Shown: piece after piece, positions 1 through 10,683 of the stretch
Layout: each line of letters opens with the position of its first letter
How positions within the stretch are numbered: the first letter of the stretch is position 1
Origin: Spirometra erinaceieuropaei
Lineage: Eukaryota; Platyhelminthes; Cestoda; Diphyllobothriidea; Diphyllobothriidae
Reading direction: 5' to 3'
DNA length: 64,000 bases
NCBI GenBank assembly: GCA_902702965.1
Contig: CACRXP010000147.1
Span: 292,852 to 356,851, forward strand
Translations under genes and position numbers: made by a program
Notes under the pieces: generated by a model
Told to the model about the DNA's origin: nothing
Seen by the model: the letters and a program-made list of their open reading frames with translations, nothing else
Database searches by the model: none

Positions 1-6
1 GTGTCG

Positions 7-258
7 CTGACTGACGCAGTTGTGAGGGGTTCGACCTATCAGTGGGATCCCCAGCCTTCGAAAAGTGTCTTCTGGTATATCAACTTTCAGACCGTGCCTG
101 AAATGGTCTGTTCTGAGGAACTGACTCCAAGTTCGGGCATTAATTTCGCCGGAAATCAAACAAGGCAAGGTGAGACTGAAGTCCATATACCAGAAAACGC
201 AGGGGGAAGGCTGGGGGACCCACTGATGAGCCGAACCCCTCGCAGCTGCGTCAGGCAG
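7..258. repeat. Imperfect palindromic fold-back of about 250 bp
   Basis: The block from about 7 to 90 reappears as its reverse complement at about 170-258. Both arms contain CTGACGCAG, GAGGGGTTCG, ATCAGTGGG, CCCCAGCCTT and TTCTGGTATAT in the same order, at roughly 80 percent identity by eye. About 80 bp lie between the arms. No coding signature was recognised. The open frame at 1-411 runs straight through both arms, so I treat that ORF as chance. The block could be a small hairpin MITE or a locally formed inversion duplication. The family is not identified. Confidence 0.6.
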
Positions 259-1639
259 TGGCACAAGATCGGTGGAACACGCGTGTCTGGGCATTTACGC
301 AGTGCCTGCGTTGTCAGTACGGCAAATAATTACACAATTGTATCCCCACTCCCATTGGCTGTATCGAAAATGCTGTATCGGGAGGAAGAAAGTCCACCCG
401 AATGCCGTTGAAACAACTCAGACGAGGGTGTGTGGCGCAGTTATCCAAAAGCAGCTGAATCTCTTGCGGCTGCCGCTGCAGTTCCAGACTTCAGCTCATT
501 AGAGCTTATCTACAATTTTTTTGCTAACAATATAGAACGGCCAAGGTGCCACTGTAATGTTTACCGCTATTACCACTGTTTGAAAGTTCCGGGACCTGTT
601 TGTGCAGCGTCGAACACTTACACGATCCCCTGGTCTTCTCAGCGTCACAGTGGGGCACATTTGTAGCGTGGGAATGCCGTCCAGAGCGGGAAATGAAAGT
701 ATTCTTAAAAACATTTCGAAAGTCCAGTTGAGAAATTTAATTAAAAGACCTGCTCACGTGACCCCCCAAGCAAAAGTTGGTTAATGATCGCGGAGGAAAT
801 ATAGCCGCGACATACATCTCAAAAGTACATACGCGAGAGGTATAATGTCGACACCGCGGACGCTGAAAACATTGGAAATCAGAGGCAAGACCGAATGAGG
901 AACCCCACGTACTACAGGTGATCCTGCGCTAGATTCCGGGGGTAGCCACTCCCCTGCCCTGAATTTAACCCCAACACCAACCTGTTATTATCTGACCTGG
1001 TATTTAGAAATCACGCGGAGCGTATGCCCACTCGGCTCTTGTCCCCAATACCAACTCGGCAGAGAAGGAGAACACAATCGGCAATGGAAAAGTGTATAAG
1101 GAAACTGTAAGTCAAGTCTACTGGGAAAATAACGCGTAGTTATAACATCCTACTGGGCTTCGCCTGCATTCGGCCCAATGCTCTTTGAGAAGAAAGTTCT
1201 AGACAAGCTGATCGATTACCCGCATAAATGGATCGATCGGGCTCAAGGGGAGCAGCCAATGACGAGGCGCCACGATCACGCTGGCTACGCACCTGAGAAA
1301 ACGCACGTGGCCTCCAGTGATTGGCTGGCTCTTGTTTTTGGGAGTGTAGGCACTTCCAACACAATCGTAATCCTCTTAACCCCAACTTTGACGCTAACCC
1401 CCATAGCTCTACTAACCATAGCCCCCCGGAATTTAGCGTACGTTCACCTGTAGTGTGGTGAGTCCATATTTCCGTGCTCTGCTGAATCTCGCTTCTGATT
1501 TCCGATGTTCAGCGCCCATATTATCAGCACTGCACATCCCAAGTATACATTCTTGGACTGTATCTACTGACCACATTCCTTCCGCGATCATCAATCAACT
1601 ATCGCTTAGAACCAGTCTTTTAGGTCTTTCGACTTGGTT
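259..1639. other. No recognisable gene
   Basis: Only short ORFs of 60-91 codons occur, and none resembles a family I know. A motif at about 898-945 (CCACGTACTACAGGTGATCC, then CTGCGCTAGATTCC) recurs at about 38366-38410 and, more diverged, at about 48650-48700. This part is therefore at least partly dispersed repeat. Confidence 0.4.
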
Positions 1640-1870
1640 TTTAGGAGTAGTCCTCTGCCACGCAGCCCCGAGGACCTACAATGGAGGAGCACTGATTAAA
1701 GGCCTCCTCAACCTCTGGGTCGCTTGCTTTGTGTCTTCCTTTTCAAAAAGATCCCTTCTGGTCTTCCAGCGATGCCAAATCTCTTTGCACTTTGTCCTGC
1801 TGCTGCAGCGCAATTATGATTGTAAATATTGACTCGCCTGTCTTCTTTGCCATCTGGCGATGATTAGTGC
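1640..1870 (-). pseudogene. Possible CENP-B/Tigger-type transposase relic (doubtful)
   Basis: The minus strand gives pieces that resemble the N-terminal DNA-binding region of pogo/Tigger transposases. One reads SAKRFGIAGRPEGIFLKRK (a helix-turn-helix-like stretch). Another, in a shifted frame, reads DPEVEEAFNQ followed by VGPRGCVAEDYS, where the family usually has a PEVEEAL..W motif. Frameshifts and stops break it, and no DDE domain follows. The plus-strand ORF over the same bases has no family resemblance. The match is short, so this is a suggestion only. Confidence 0.25.
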
Positions 1871-3311
1871 TCAGCTGTCGTTTTTTGTGCGATGCAGTAA
1901 GGCAACTTTGTTTGTGTACGAGCGAATGACAGGACTGAACGATGCGGCGGACGAAATTCGCCTGGCGTCAATCAGCAAAGACAAAATCAGCTATCCGTGT
2001 CGTTGCCGTTGTCATATGAGTTTAGTCTGTGTGGCCACCAGCGACGCGACTGCCCCCGTCTCCTCGTCGCTGCTCGCAGCGCCTGAGCGTCTGCACGGCG
2101 TGTCTTGCACTTGCGATGCCCAACTTTGAAGTGCGCATGGGCTCTGTGGATCACTATACCTGATTGAATTTGTGATCAACAGCCAATCGTATTCTCTGTC
2201 CAAAATGGAAACAGTCTTCTCGCCCCGACTTTATGGGCCTCTGGTCGGGAAACATCGTAAAAACCGTCTCAATTAAACTAAATGTAGCTGCCAATAGGTG
2301 AGGGAGGTTCAGGTTATAAATGCGATCTGTATCTCGTCTGGGTTTTTTTCCCGACTGAACCGCTTCCCCGCTTCCCAGTGGTTTAGATGATCAAGATCTA
2401 CTGGTAATGAATTTGGGTAACATGTATTTTGGAAAGTACCGAAGCCAGAGGAGTAGACAGTGGATATTGGTTAAGTGGGCCTAATTGCAATAGAATTTTT
2501 CGGCCTGAGGTTAGGCTTTTTGCTTACGCTGCCTTAGGTTGCCTGCCGGCATGAAGTCCACCCCTTGAGGTGGGCGCCTTACGCCCGTGGAGTCCCACAA
2601 CTGACCAATCAGAGTGACGTGGAGGCGTGCGCGGCCTATGCAAGCCACTTGGTTGAACTTGCAGTCAACACTACGATTCGTTGTCAGCTCAACCTACAGG
2701 CCATCTCATCAACCTGGTTGCGATAACATCTGACTTGGGACGGTCACTCAACCACTTAGGCAGATGTATGTACTTCCGAGATACACATGTGACCTCTTTC
2801 TGAATACTTGACCCGATTAAACGGCTGAATCGGGTAGTTGGTAGCTCAGTCAACCGAAATCTACTATACATAGGAATTGATCAACTTGCTTAAGAATAAG
2901 AACATCCATCCTTAAAGTGCCACACTTAGATCAGGCACACTTTCTTGCAAGCGTGGTGAGAAAAATAAAAATTTCATGTTTACTGCATCGGAAGTACGCA
3001 TTATTTAAGTGGAGTTTTTTTCAACTCTCGTGCGACTTACGCAGGTGGTTGGGTAGATTCTCAGCCAAAAATCGTGTGTTACCATGTATGAATATGGCAC
3101 ACAAAGACTTTCGTTGTTAATAAACAGTGCAACCTCTTTTAAATATTCATTCCCATTCAAATTCAGCCTTAACATTTTGTTCAGGCTTTTACCAGCTTTG
3201 AACCCATAGTATGGGGCACTGTGGTATTTTGAAATAGGTGAGATCCTTTGGGAACAAAATAATCTTTATTGCGTAAATTTTCGAGCCTGGTTCCCCAGCT
3301 CGTCGTCAGAT
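1871..3311. other. No recognisable gene
   Basis: Only short ORFs with no family resemblance occur. The sole structured feature seen is a small hairpin near 2556-2582 (CCACCCCTTGAGGTGGG) in a locally GC-rich patch. I see nothing else that I can support. Confidence 0.4.
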
Positions 3312-3855
3312 CTATGGGCCATGTACAAAAACATGTCGGGCAAGCGGTTCCGTTGTCGGCCGAAACCCACGCAAATGTGCGTCAATGGTATTTCGCCATC
3401 TCCTCGGTATTGGTTGCGCTCGCTTCCATCTGTCCTTGAAATATTTGTACGTGGCATCTAAACCGACATGCCCGTGGATGCATACCTCGTCTGAGTGCAT
3501 TGCCTCCAGGAATTCGCTGCCTTTCCTTATTTGGCAGGCGCCAACAATGCGAGTGCTCTCACATGAAAATGTGTGTCCAGTGTGCAGTGTGTGCGCGGCC
3601 ACCTGAGATAGATGGTCTCATCTCACCATTGCCTGGTGTTCATGTATACGGGTTGAGACAGATTTCCCAGTCTGGCCACAATAGACGACGTTACAAGTAA
3701 GACATGGGATCTTGTAAACAGCACATTTCCTATCGAGGTAGCAAATCCCGTCCTTAGGGTGCAAAAGTTGCGTACGCAAGGTACTTTCGGGTTGGTGTGC
3801 TACTTGTATCTGATGATTCTTCAGCCGTCTTTTGAAACGGTCAGATAGGTTTTTT
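3312..3855 (-). pseudogene. Penelope-like element 3' fragment: GIY-YIG endonuclease domain (broken)
   Basis: Penelope-like retroelements encode a reverse transcriptase followed by a GIY-YIG nuclease. Here only the nuclease end remains. Read leftwards from 3848, the frame gives LSDRFKRRLKNH, then LRTQLLHPKDGICYL, then the core AVYKIPCLTC-NVVYCGQTGKSVSTRIHEH. It continues LSQVAAHTLHTGHTF and EFLEAMHSDE to about 3312. The GIY-YIG hallmarks (YxxGQTG, RxxEH, HTxxTGH, FLEA) are all visible. A single in-frame TGA at 3618-3620 interrupts it, and a one-base slip in an A-run near 3850-3855 removes the upstream link (LPYVK). No RT precedes it, because a different repeat starts at about 3985. It is a 5'-truncated dead copy. 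The family assignment is confident; the exact clade is not. Confidence 0.8.
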
Positions 3856-3984
3856 CACGTATGGGAGAGTCCGCCAGGTGAAAGTTTTTGGTGTCCGCGT
3901 AGTGTCCGTAGTGTTCGAAGTACCTTTCAGTTTGAACTCATTATGCCCGTTTCCCAATACGGAAGTACTGAGGTATGTAACGTA

Positions 3985-4145
3985 TTAGAATTCGACCGTC
4001 GCAAACGATGATGTCTACCTTGTGATCCTCAAAAGGACGGACAGGGGGCAGCAACTTGTGGGTGAGTTAATCTATAGTGATATTGGACTTTTGCTGAGTC
4101 TATCACGCGCTCTCCTCCTTTATGCACCTAGGTCTGACGGTAAGA
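3985..4145 (-). repeat. SINE-like 270-bp repeat, copy 0 (partial)
   Basis: The reverse complement carries AGGAGGAGAGCGCG, then CACTATAGATTAACTCACCC, GTAGACATCAT and GACGGTCGAATTC. These follow the order seen in the six better copies elsewhere in the window (for example 39956-40225). This copy is diverged and lacks the 5' half. No coding content was seen. Confidence 0.5.
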
Positions 4146-4709
4146 GTGATTCAGGATGACTGAAGTCAGGCTAGGGAACAATGGCTGACGAACGTATACA
4201 GGCAATCTACGCGTGCCACACACCACCCGGTTCGCGCGCGGTGTACCAAGCTTCCACTGAGGGCTGCTCGAATCCCACCTGCGTGGGGGTGCCATGAAGG
4301 CCACACTAAGAAGAGGACATTTCTGCCTGACTCTCCGTCCTGAGAGGAGAACCGAGTCATCCCCTCAGTTGATAACATTCCAAGCCACGGCCTTTAGCGC
4401 ACTATGAAAATGTAAAAACGCGTCGGACTATTCATAGCGCGGAATATGCACTGACTGCCGAAGGGACGCAGTCCCCTTCGTCGACTTCCCTCTTCCAGAC
4501 GCCAGTTCACTACCAGAACCGGTCAGTTTTTGCTGCGACGATTAGGTGCAGGTGACTGGCGCGACGCGAACCTGCATCCAGGCGTACCACCACATTCCAT
4601 GTGTGACATGAGTGCACAGTCGAAATAACGCGCCCCATATCCCGATATGGCCTCAGCATTGGGCCAGCGCAACTCCAGAGTGGCCCGTTTTAGGGGCAGA
4701 AATGACATT
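4146..4709. other. No recognisable gene
   Basis: This is unique-looking sequence between a short repeat and MITE A, with only short ORFs and no motif I can assign. Confidence 0.4.
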
Positions 4710-4711
4710 TA

Positions 4712-5690
4712 CAGTAGATGTGTTAACTCATGAAATGTCAACCAAAATTTCGAAATGCGTTCTCGTTTCGAAAAGATAAATTAAGTAGTGTTGTAAAACT
4801 AATCAAGATGCAGCATAAATCTATAATTACCCAGTTACCTCAGGGTGTCAGTTTTCGAAAGAACTTATTTTCGGCTGCATGCAAGATCTATACTTTGCAA
4901 AAAATGACTACTTATGTAGTAAGCAATTTTTTCATTGATTTTCGGCGCCCTTGAAAATTCAATTATATTTCATGAAACACATGCATAAAAATATTCATTC
5001 TTTTACTTATTCGGTTGAAAATCACGTCTTCTTCCAATTTCATACTCAAAAGAAGAGTATAATTCGGTTTTAAAAAAGTTTCTAATTATGAGATTTTTTA
5101 ATACCGTCAAATGGCCGTTCATGAAACTTCATGTATTTGCATTTACGAATGTGGCTTGTAAAGTTAACAATATTGCTCAAATCCGCTGCTTAATTTTATG
5201 AACCTCATATGGTCTCCTCTTAACACCGTAGAGAAATGCATGGTTTTCCGTACACGGAAAATATACAGCTTGTAGTTTTGAAACCCTGAATGCAAGTGTA
5301 ACAGCAGGTCGGCTTCAAAATTATTCGGGAATTAGAAAAGTTTGAAAGTTTGAAAAGCATGAAATTGGAAGAAGACGTGATGTTCTAACGAATAAGTAAA
5401 AGAATGAATATTTTTATGCATGTTTTCCATGAAATATAATTGAATTTTCAAGGGCATCGAAAATCAATGAGAAAATTACATGCTACTAAAGTAGTCATTT
5501 TTTGCAGAGTATAGATCTTGCATGCAGCCAAAAATAAGTTCTTTCGAAAGCCGGCACCCTGAGGTAACTGGATCATTATAGATTTATGCTGCATCATGAT
5601 TAGTTTTACAACACTACTTAATTTATCTTTTCGAAACGAGAACGCATTTCGAAATTTTGGTTGACATTTCATGAGTTAGCACATCTACTG
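4712..5690. mobile_element. Fold-back MITE, copy A (complete, best preserved)
   Basis: The 979-bp element starts CAGTAGATGTGTTAACTCAT and ends with the reverse complement, flanked by TA on both sides (4710-4711 and 5691-5692). The inverted repeat is very long. The arms at about 4712-5045 and 5358-5690 are near-identical, which is why two mirror ORFs (4730-4954 plus, 5448-5672 minus) encode almost the same 74-residue peptide. Those ORFs are by-products of the arms, not genes. The central 300 bp is AT-rich and non-coding. TA target duplication and terminal identity with the transposon at 29379-31294 (all but two of the outer 26 bases) place it in a Tc1/mariner-mobilised group. The low divergence between its arms suggests it is younger than the other copies. 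Confidence 0.9.
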
Positions 5691-5692
5691 TA

Positions 5693-6059
5693 GGCCTCCA
5701 TTTAAGACCACCTTGTATGTTCGTAGGTGTGTTACTCCAAGTTCCGTTTACCGTCCCCATGTTTCAACAGATGTCACGGGATTGACACGTTCTGGCGAAT
5801 GCCACTTAATAAGGGTCAACTGTTTCCCGTTAAGCAAAGGCAAAATCCCTTCAGGTTCGTCATCTGTTGAGGGAAACCACAGAGACAACAGCCTGATAAG
5901 GGAGTCACTGAACAGCTGGACTTCCCAAACCCGGCGGAATCAACCAACCCAGATGACGAAGTTAGGGTGGGTTTTCCCAGTCTGTTTGGTTTTGTCAGTT
6001 AGCCTTCCGTGGCGATAGCCATGCTGAGGACGGTGATATAAGTGCTACCTGTAATAGAC
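5693..6059. other. No recognisable gene
   Basis: A 101-codon ORF at 5713-6018 has no family resemblance. I see no repeat or RNA gene here. Confidence 0.4.
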
Positions 6060-7060
6060 ACTATGACGATTCCGATGATAGGAGAGGAATGGAGGTCGTT
6101 GCCCTTGGCATTGTTAGTGGTTATGGTAGTGATAACAGCGTGCTAATGGCAATATCAAGAGTGGTTGTGGCAGTGATGTTGGGCATTGTGGTGATGGTAA
6201 CGAAGCCATTTCTGCTAAACACTTCGGTGGTATCGTTAGTAAAGGCGAGTATAATAATATTGATTATTATTATTATGGTGGCGATTACCATAATCAGAAA
6301 GGGAGTGACGTTGACGATTGTATTTGGGCATGGCGATGAGTAGCAGGCGGAAGGCCACGGTGGTGAGCATGAAGACTGCCATGGCATCTTCGTCTTCTGT
6401 GCTACGATAAACATGGAAATGTTTATGCTGAAGGAGATGATGTTGGCAGCAGCAATGCTGATGATTATGATTACTCAGATGTATTTTGGCTGATTTCAAA
6501 AAAATCACCCTGACCCAACAGTAGGTTGGGCGAGTAAAGTCGACCCAAATGTGATTAAATTCGCGTCGTCCGGTGGAGCCTCGTAGCTCAGATGGTTAGA
6601 GAGTTGCCTGTATCAAAGCCTCTTCTTGCTGCCATTTGTTTGAATCCCACCGAGGCGCCGAGTTTTCACAGCTGGGTCAAAGTGGATTACGATTATGACA
6701 ATAAGTACGGTTTCGTAATGATGGTAGTGGCTGTTGTAGCTGTTTTACTGTTGTTGTTAGTGGACTTAATGACGATGGCAATTCAGACAATAATGGTGGT
6801 GACACTGGCAGTCGTGGTTAGGGGGACGTTGGTAATGGTGCTGCTGCTTATTACGAGAATGACGATACTGATTGTCGGCGTAGTGATGGAGAGTAGGAGG
6901 CGAGTGATGACCGACGAGGTGTATGTTATAACTTTAATCTGGGCCGTAATGATGATTAAGGCCGTGTGATGATGGTGACAATGCGGAGGGGCGTATGAGC
7001 AGCTGTTGAGGTCAAGAAACATGCGAAGCAGGACGATGAATATAACGATAACGGTGTTCG
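6060..7060. repeat. Trinucleotide-skewed low-complexity tract (GAT/GGT/GTA-rich)
   Basis: About 1 kb of the plus strand is strongly purine-plus-T biased, built from degenerate GAT, GGT, GTG and GTA triplets. The opposite strand is the matching C/A/T mix. The bias keeps several frames open on both strands, giving peptides rich in V, M and I or in H, N and T. These are composition artefacts. A tRNA-like repeat (6542-6678) interrupts the tract, and the skew resumes after it, so the repeat probably landed in a pre-existing microsatellite-derived tract. Confidence 0.6.
6542..6678 (+). repeat. tRNA-like short interspersed repeat, copy 1
   Basis: The core reads GCCTCGTAGCTCAGATGG with TTAGAG (box A and D-arm pattern), and TTTGAATCCCACCGAGGC about 50 bases on (box B, T-arm and 3' acceptor strand). 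The ends GCCTCG and CGAGGC pair as an acceptor stem of about six bases. The D stem GCTC pairs with the bases after GGTTA only imperfectly here (GAGA against GAGC in copy 2). The core is framed by an inverted repeat: GACCCAAATGTGATTAAATT on the left and TTTTCACAGCTGGGTC on the right. This is a tRNA-derived repeat rather than a working tRNA. The anticodon arm is degenerate and the T stem has mismatches. Confidence 0.75.
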
Positions 7061-8516
7061 GAAGGGTGTTTATACTGCCCATGATGCTGGTGGGCCGGTT
7101 AGGGTGATCAATTAGTACGAGTGACAAGGCCTACCATAGTTCCTGACGCACATGGCACTCAGCCCTCATCCCTGGCTCCATGAGCCGGCACCCGCCTAGT
7201 GGCCACACCCCGGTAATCGCTTCGACCGGAGGTCAAAATCAGATGAGGGTAGCCCATGGGAGCTCTTCTCTACAGCGGAGCGATCTATACGATGCCTGTC
7301 CCAATAAGTGAGTATGAGTCAGAAGTGCAATTGCACGCGTAAGCAAAGGCTTTATGTCTATTCATCCACCATTTCCGAATTCCATTTCTCATTCATCTCC
7401 AAAGATCCTGTGGGCGACATGCGATTCCGTAGCGGGCCTAGACTAGTTCGTGTCGTTTTCACATTAAACCAACGTTGTGACCCGCAGCAGAACTCGCCAG
7501 CCATTGGGGGTGTCCAAGCAGTCATGTCCAACGAAGCATTGATTCCCCTCCCCCGCCCCCACCTTAACCGGAGGAACTCAGAAGATGTGCTCCAAAATAT
7601 TAACAATCATGCGGTCTGAAGGCTGAATGTGGGTTGTGAACGTCAGTCACGACCGAAAATCTATACAAAAGAATAACCCCCGTCCCCGCCCTTTTAACTT
7701 TTCACCGAGAGAGATGTCGACCAATCTAGTAGCCTGGAATGTTCCCCCTCCTCATTGGCCTCCAGTGGTTAAATCAGTCAGAGAAGAGAGCTGGTCTGGA
7801 TCGTTACAGCATGAAAGTCGTCGCACTCAAGGAACTCATCTTCTCTGAACACAGGCAGCCGAATGAGGTCGATGAACACGCGACCGTAACCAGGAGGAGC
7901 GACATGGTGCTGGAGTGGCCTTAGCCATAAGGAACGATTCTGTCAAGAGGCTGGCTTTATGGAATCCACGATAAGTCATCTCAATGAAACCTACAGCGCG
8001 TGTGGAGATATTTGGTACCAGTATGAGCGCCTACACCGCTGCAATAACAAGACGCGACAACACGATAGGGAAACACAACCGTGTTTCAGCAACACTGTTT
8101 TCCGACCTTCTTATTGCAAGGAGGCAATGTGGATGCACCCGTAATCCCGTCAGTAATCTCGTCAGAAGGCGTGGCCACTGGGATGTGCCCGAGACAAGGG
8201 TGAAACTAGAAGCCAAGTGCTGGGCCGAGCATTGCGTTGTCGCCTCGGAAATGAGATGTAAAATGGAACCGCGGAAACGGTCTCAGGGGAAGAGGGCGCA
8301 AACGAAGCTGTACGGGGCGTCGTTGGATATGGCTGAGTGTAGACAGGACCACGTGCAAATTCTGGAGCGAGATGACGTTATGCACATTTGACAGATTGTG
8401 GAAAACCACCTGTACTACTGCCACTGGAGTCATCGGGTCCCGACGCCAAAAACACCAGGACTGATTCAAGGAAAATTACTATCAGGTTAGCAAACGTAAG
8501 AGATCCGGTTCGGTAA
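7061..8516. other. Uncharacterised, several small ORFs
   Basis: The longest ORF is 135 codons (7984-8391, plus), rich in R, C and H, with no family resemblance. Overlapping ORFs on the other strand are equally anonymous. Nothing supports a gene here. Confidence 0.35.
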
Positions 8517-9250
8517 TCTGAGGAAAGGGAACTGCTCACCGGATGGAGGAAATTGCTTGGTTGACGTTTCGAAGAGCTTGGACGGCTCTCCATTATCAAA
8601 GTGTCTAGTGTAAAAATCGATCAGAATTTTGGATACACAACCGAATTAGTTGGTCCTGGGCTGATCGATTTATTTTCTTTCTTTTTCTGCCTTGGCCTAC
8701 TGGCCGTCGTTTGTGAGTGTTGGTAGTCTTTTGAGTTGTGTATCGTCACCCCAATTGGGGTTAGTTGTGTTTGCGTCCCCCTTTTGGGCGAATTGGTTGA
8801 CAGGCTGTGTTGGCTCGGCACCTCAAGGACAGAACGTCTCGCACTTCAGGCTTGGTACTCAGATGCCAACTCCATCAACAGGCATCCAGAGCTTCCTGCG
8901 GCCTACAAGGTCCTTCGTCACTACATACGACATGAAAAGGACAAGACTACCGAACAAACACGGCCTGTCGACCAGTTCACCCAAAACGGGGACGCAAACG
9001 CAACTAACCTCAACTGAGGTGACGACACACAATACAGGAGGCCACCAACACTCACAAACGACGGCCAGTAGGTCAAGGCAGAAAAAGAAAGAAAAAAAAT
9101 CGATCAGCCCAGGACCAACTAATTCGGTTGTGTATCCAAAATTCTGATCGATTTTTACACTAGACGCTTTGATAATGGAGAGCCGTCCAAGCTCTTCGAA
9201 ACGTCAACCAAACAATTTCCTCCATCCGGTGAGCAGTTTCCTTTTCTCAG
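8517..9250. mobile_element. Penelope-like 3' end in fold-back (inverted) arrangement
   Basis: About 294 bp at 8517-8810 reappear as the reverse complement at 8958-9250. Shared blocks include TGAGCAG, GACGTTTCGAAGAGC, CCATTATCAAAG, GATCAGAATTTTGG, ACCAACTAATTCGG and CGTTTGTGAGTG. The 147-bp spacer and the start of the right arm hold a Penelope GIY-YIG C-terminus (see 8841-9017). The right arm is the normal downstream sequence of that ORF, and the left arm is its inverted copy. Penelope-like elements are known for terminal repeats that can be direct or inverted, and this layout fits. Each arm carries a decayed hammerhead-like segment near the GAAACGTC string. Confidence 0.75.
8841..9017 (+). 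pseudogene. Penelope-like GIY-YIG C-terminal fragment
   Basis: The plus-strand frame gives LALQAWYSDANSINRH, then PELPAAYKVLRHYIRHEKDK and a hydrophilic tail ending in a stop at about 9017. The block xLEAWxSxxxSINRHxxLPAAYxxLR is the familiar C-terminal end of Penelope GIY-YIG proteins. A close relative lies on the minus strand at 43437-43211. The catalytic core is missing, so only the last tens of codons survive. Confidence 0.7.
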
Positions 9251-10683
9251 AAAATTACTATGTTTTCCTGGGAAAATGGTCGCCATAACAACGACAGCAC
9301 AGCTCAAAACCAGACCGTGCTGCACAAATGCCGTCTTCAGCTATGACGCAGACTGAAGATGATTCGAAATAACCGGCTGACAGCGAAGCCAAATTAAATC
9401 TGTCTGTAATGGGGCGAGGAGGTTCTACTTGTCCACCAAAGCAGTCGATGACCTCCACCTCACTGGAACTGGGTCATTACTCGGTTCAGACGGAAAAGCT
9501 CTACTAGCGAAGGAGTCGCAGATCGGGTTGCATTGCGTCGGCAGCTTTTTAGTGACGTTTTCAACTAACCTGCGAAGTAACCAGATTGCCTGACCTGCCT
9601 ACATGAAAGAAGCAGAGTAGCACGACGAATTTCCGATGAAAACTCGTCTGGCATGGACTCAGCTCCAGTCAATATGTACGAACATGGTGACTCTCAAACC
9701 ATGGATAAATCCACCCCACTGCTCAGGAGGATGTGTTGAAAAGTACCAATCACGCACGTTTTCAGAGACGCAACCACTGTTCATCTATGCCACCATCACC
9801 GGGCCGACAAAAAATTCGTTCGAGCACTGTTCACTAGCCCGAATGTGCAGTTGCAGCATGGACTTCTTTCCGAAGGCCAAGGTGGATTACAGAGAAGCCG
9901 CGGATACAACCTTCGCAGCCAGGCACCTACAGAAAAAAACGTCAAGAAGCGAGGATCAGCCTTCGTACCACCTTCATGGATCCCATCGAAAGCTTCGGCA
10001 CCGTGAGTCAAAACGGCTTCCGGAATGTACGGTGGAAAGTTGGATGTCTAAAACGGCTCGTAATTACATGATGAGACGCGTGGCGGACAGTGGGGGCAAC
10101 GATGGAGGCTTTTCTGGTGACAAATTGTGTATTGAAGGACTACATCCCCGCCCCAACCATCATCCGTCTGGTGCCCCTCGAAATGATAACGGACGCTTAT
10201 CGATTTGGTCGACTGGACGTCAATGAAATCTCTCCAGTGGACGGGAAAGTATAGGAAATCTGACGTATGTAGGCAATCACAAAGACGTCAAAGGACAAAA
10301 CGCATGACCACCTCACTTCAGTGGACACCGAAATGAAACAGACAGGCAGCAAACCTGGATCTGTTTGCGCCAAATCGACTACCAATGGCTACGGCGAAAA
10401 CTGTTGTCGTGCTACAGCCGGTACGGGATACACATTGTGTCAGTGGTAACTGCCTCGCACTGCTGGAACAGTCCGTCCAGACCTCAGGTCCCTAATCCAG
10501 CCAGACCTGTGACGGGCTACAAAACGCATTCTGGAATGAGAAAGAGAGAGGGAGGGAGGAAATCGCTTTATTTTGAAAGTATTCATTCACGATTTGCAGC
10601 AAAAAGGGGCTCCATTCACTGTAGACAGAATATAAGTTAACAAATTACTCAAGAGTCAAAAACGTTTACACAGAGAGTGACAA
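9251..10683. other. Uncharacterised; one 196-codon ORF at 9636-10226 (+)
   Basis: The longest ORF has 196 codons, starts at an ATG at 9636, and is rich in S, R, H and K. It has no signal peptide, membrane segment or family motif that I recognise. It could be an exon, an old element fragment or chance. A GA-rich patch lies at about 10540-10560. I do not assign a function. Confidence 0.25.

Noticed and set aside
1..411. 136-codon ORF at the window start
   Set aside because: It crosses both arms of an inverted repeat and has no domain. Open by chance.
4730..5672. Two mirror ORFs of 74 codons that look like a conserved peptide
   Set aside because: They are the two arms of one fold-back MITE read outward. 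The similarity is of DNA, not of selection on protein.
6089..7127. Several 80-125 codon ORFs on both strands
   Set aside because: They are products of the triplet-skewed tract, with peptides of very low complexity.
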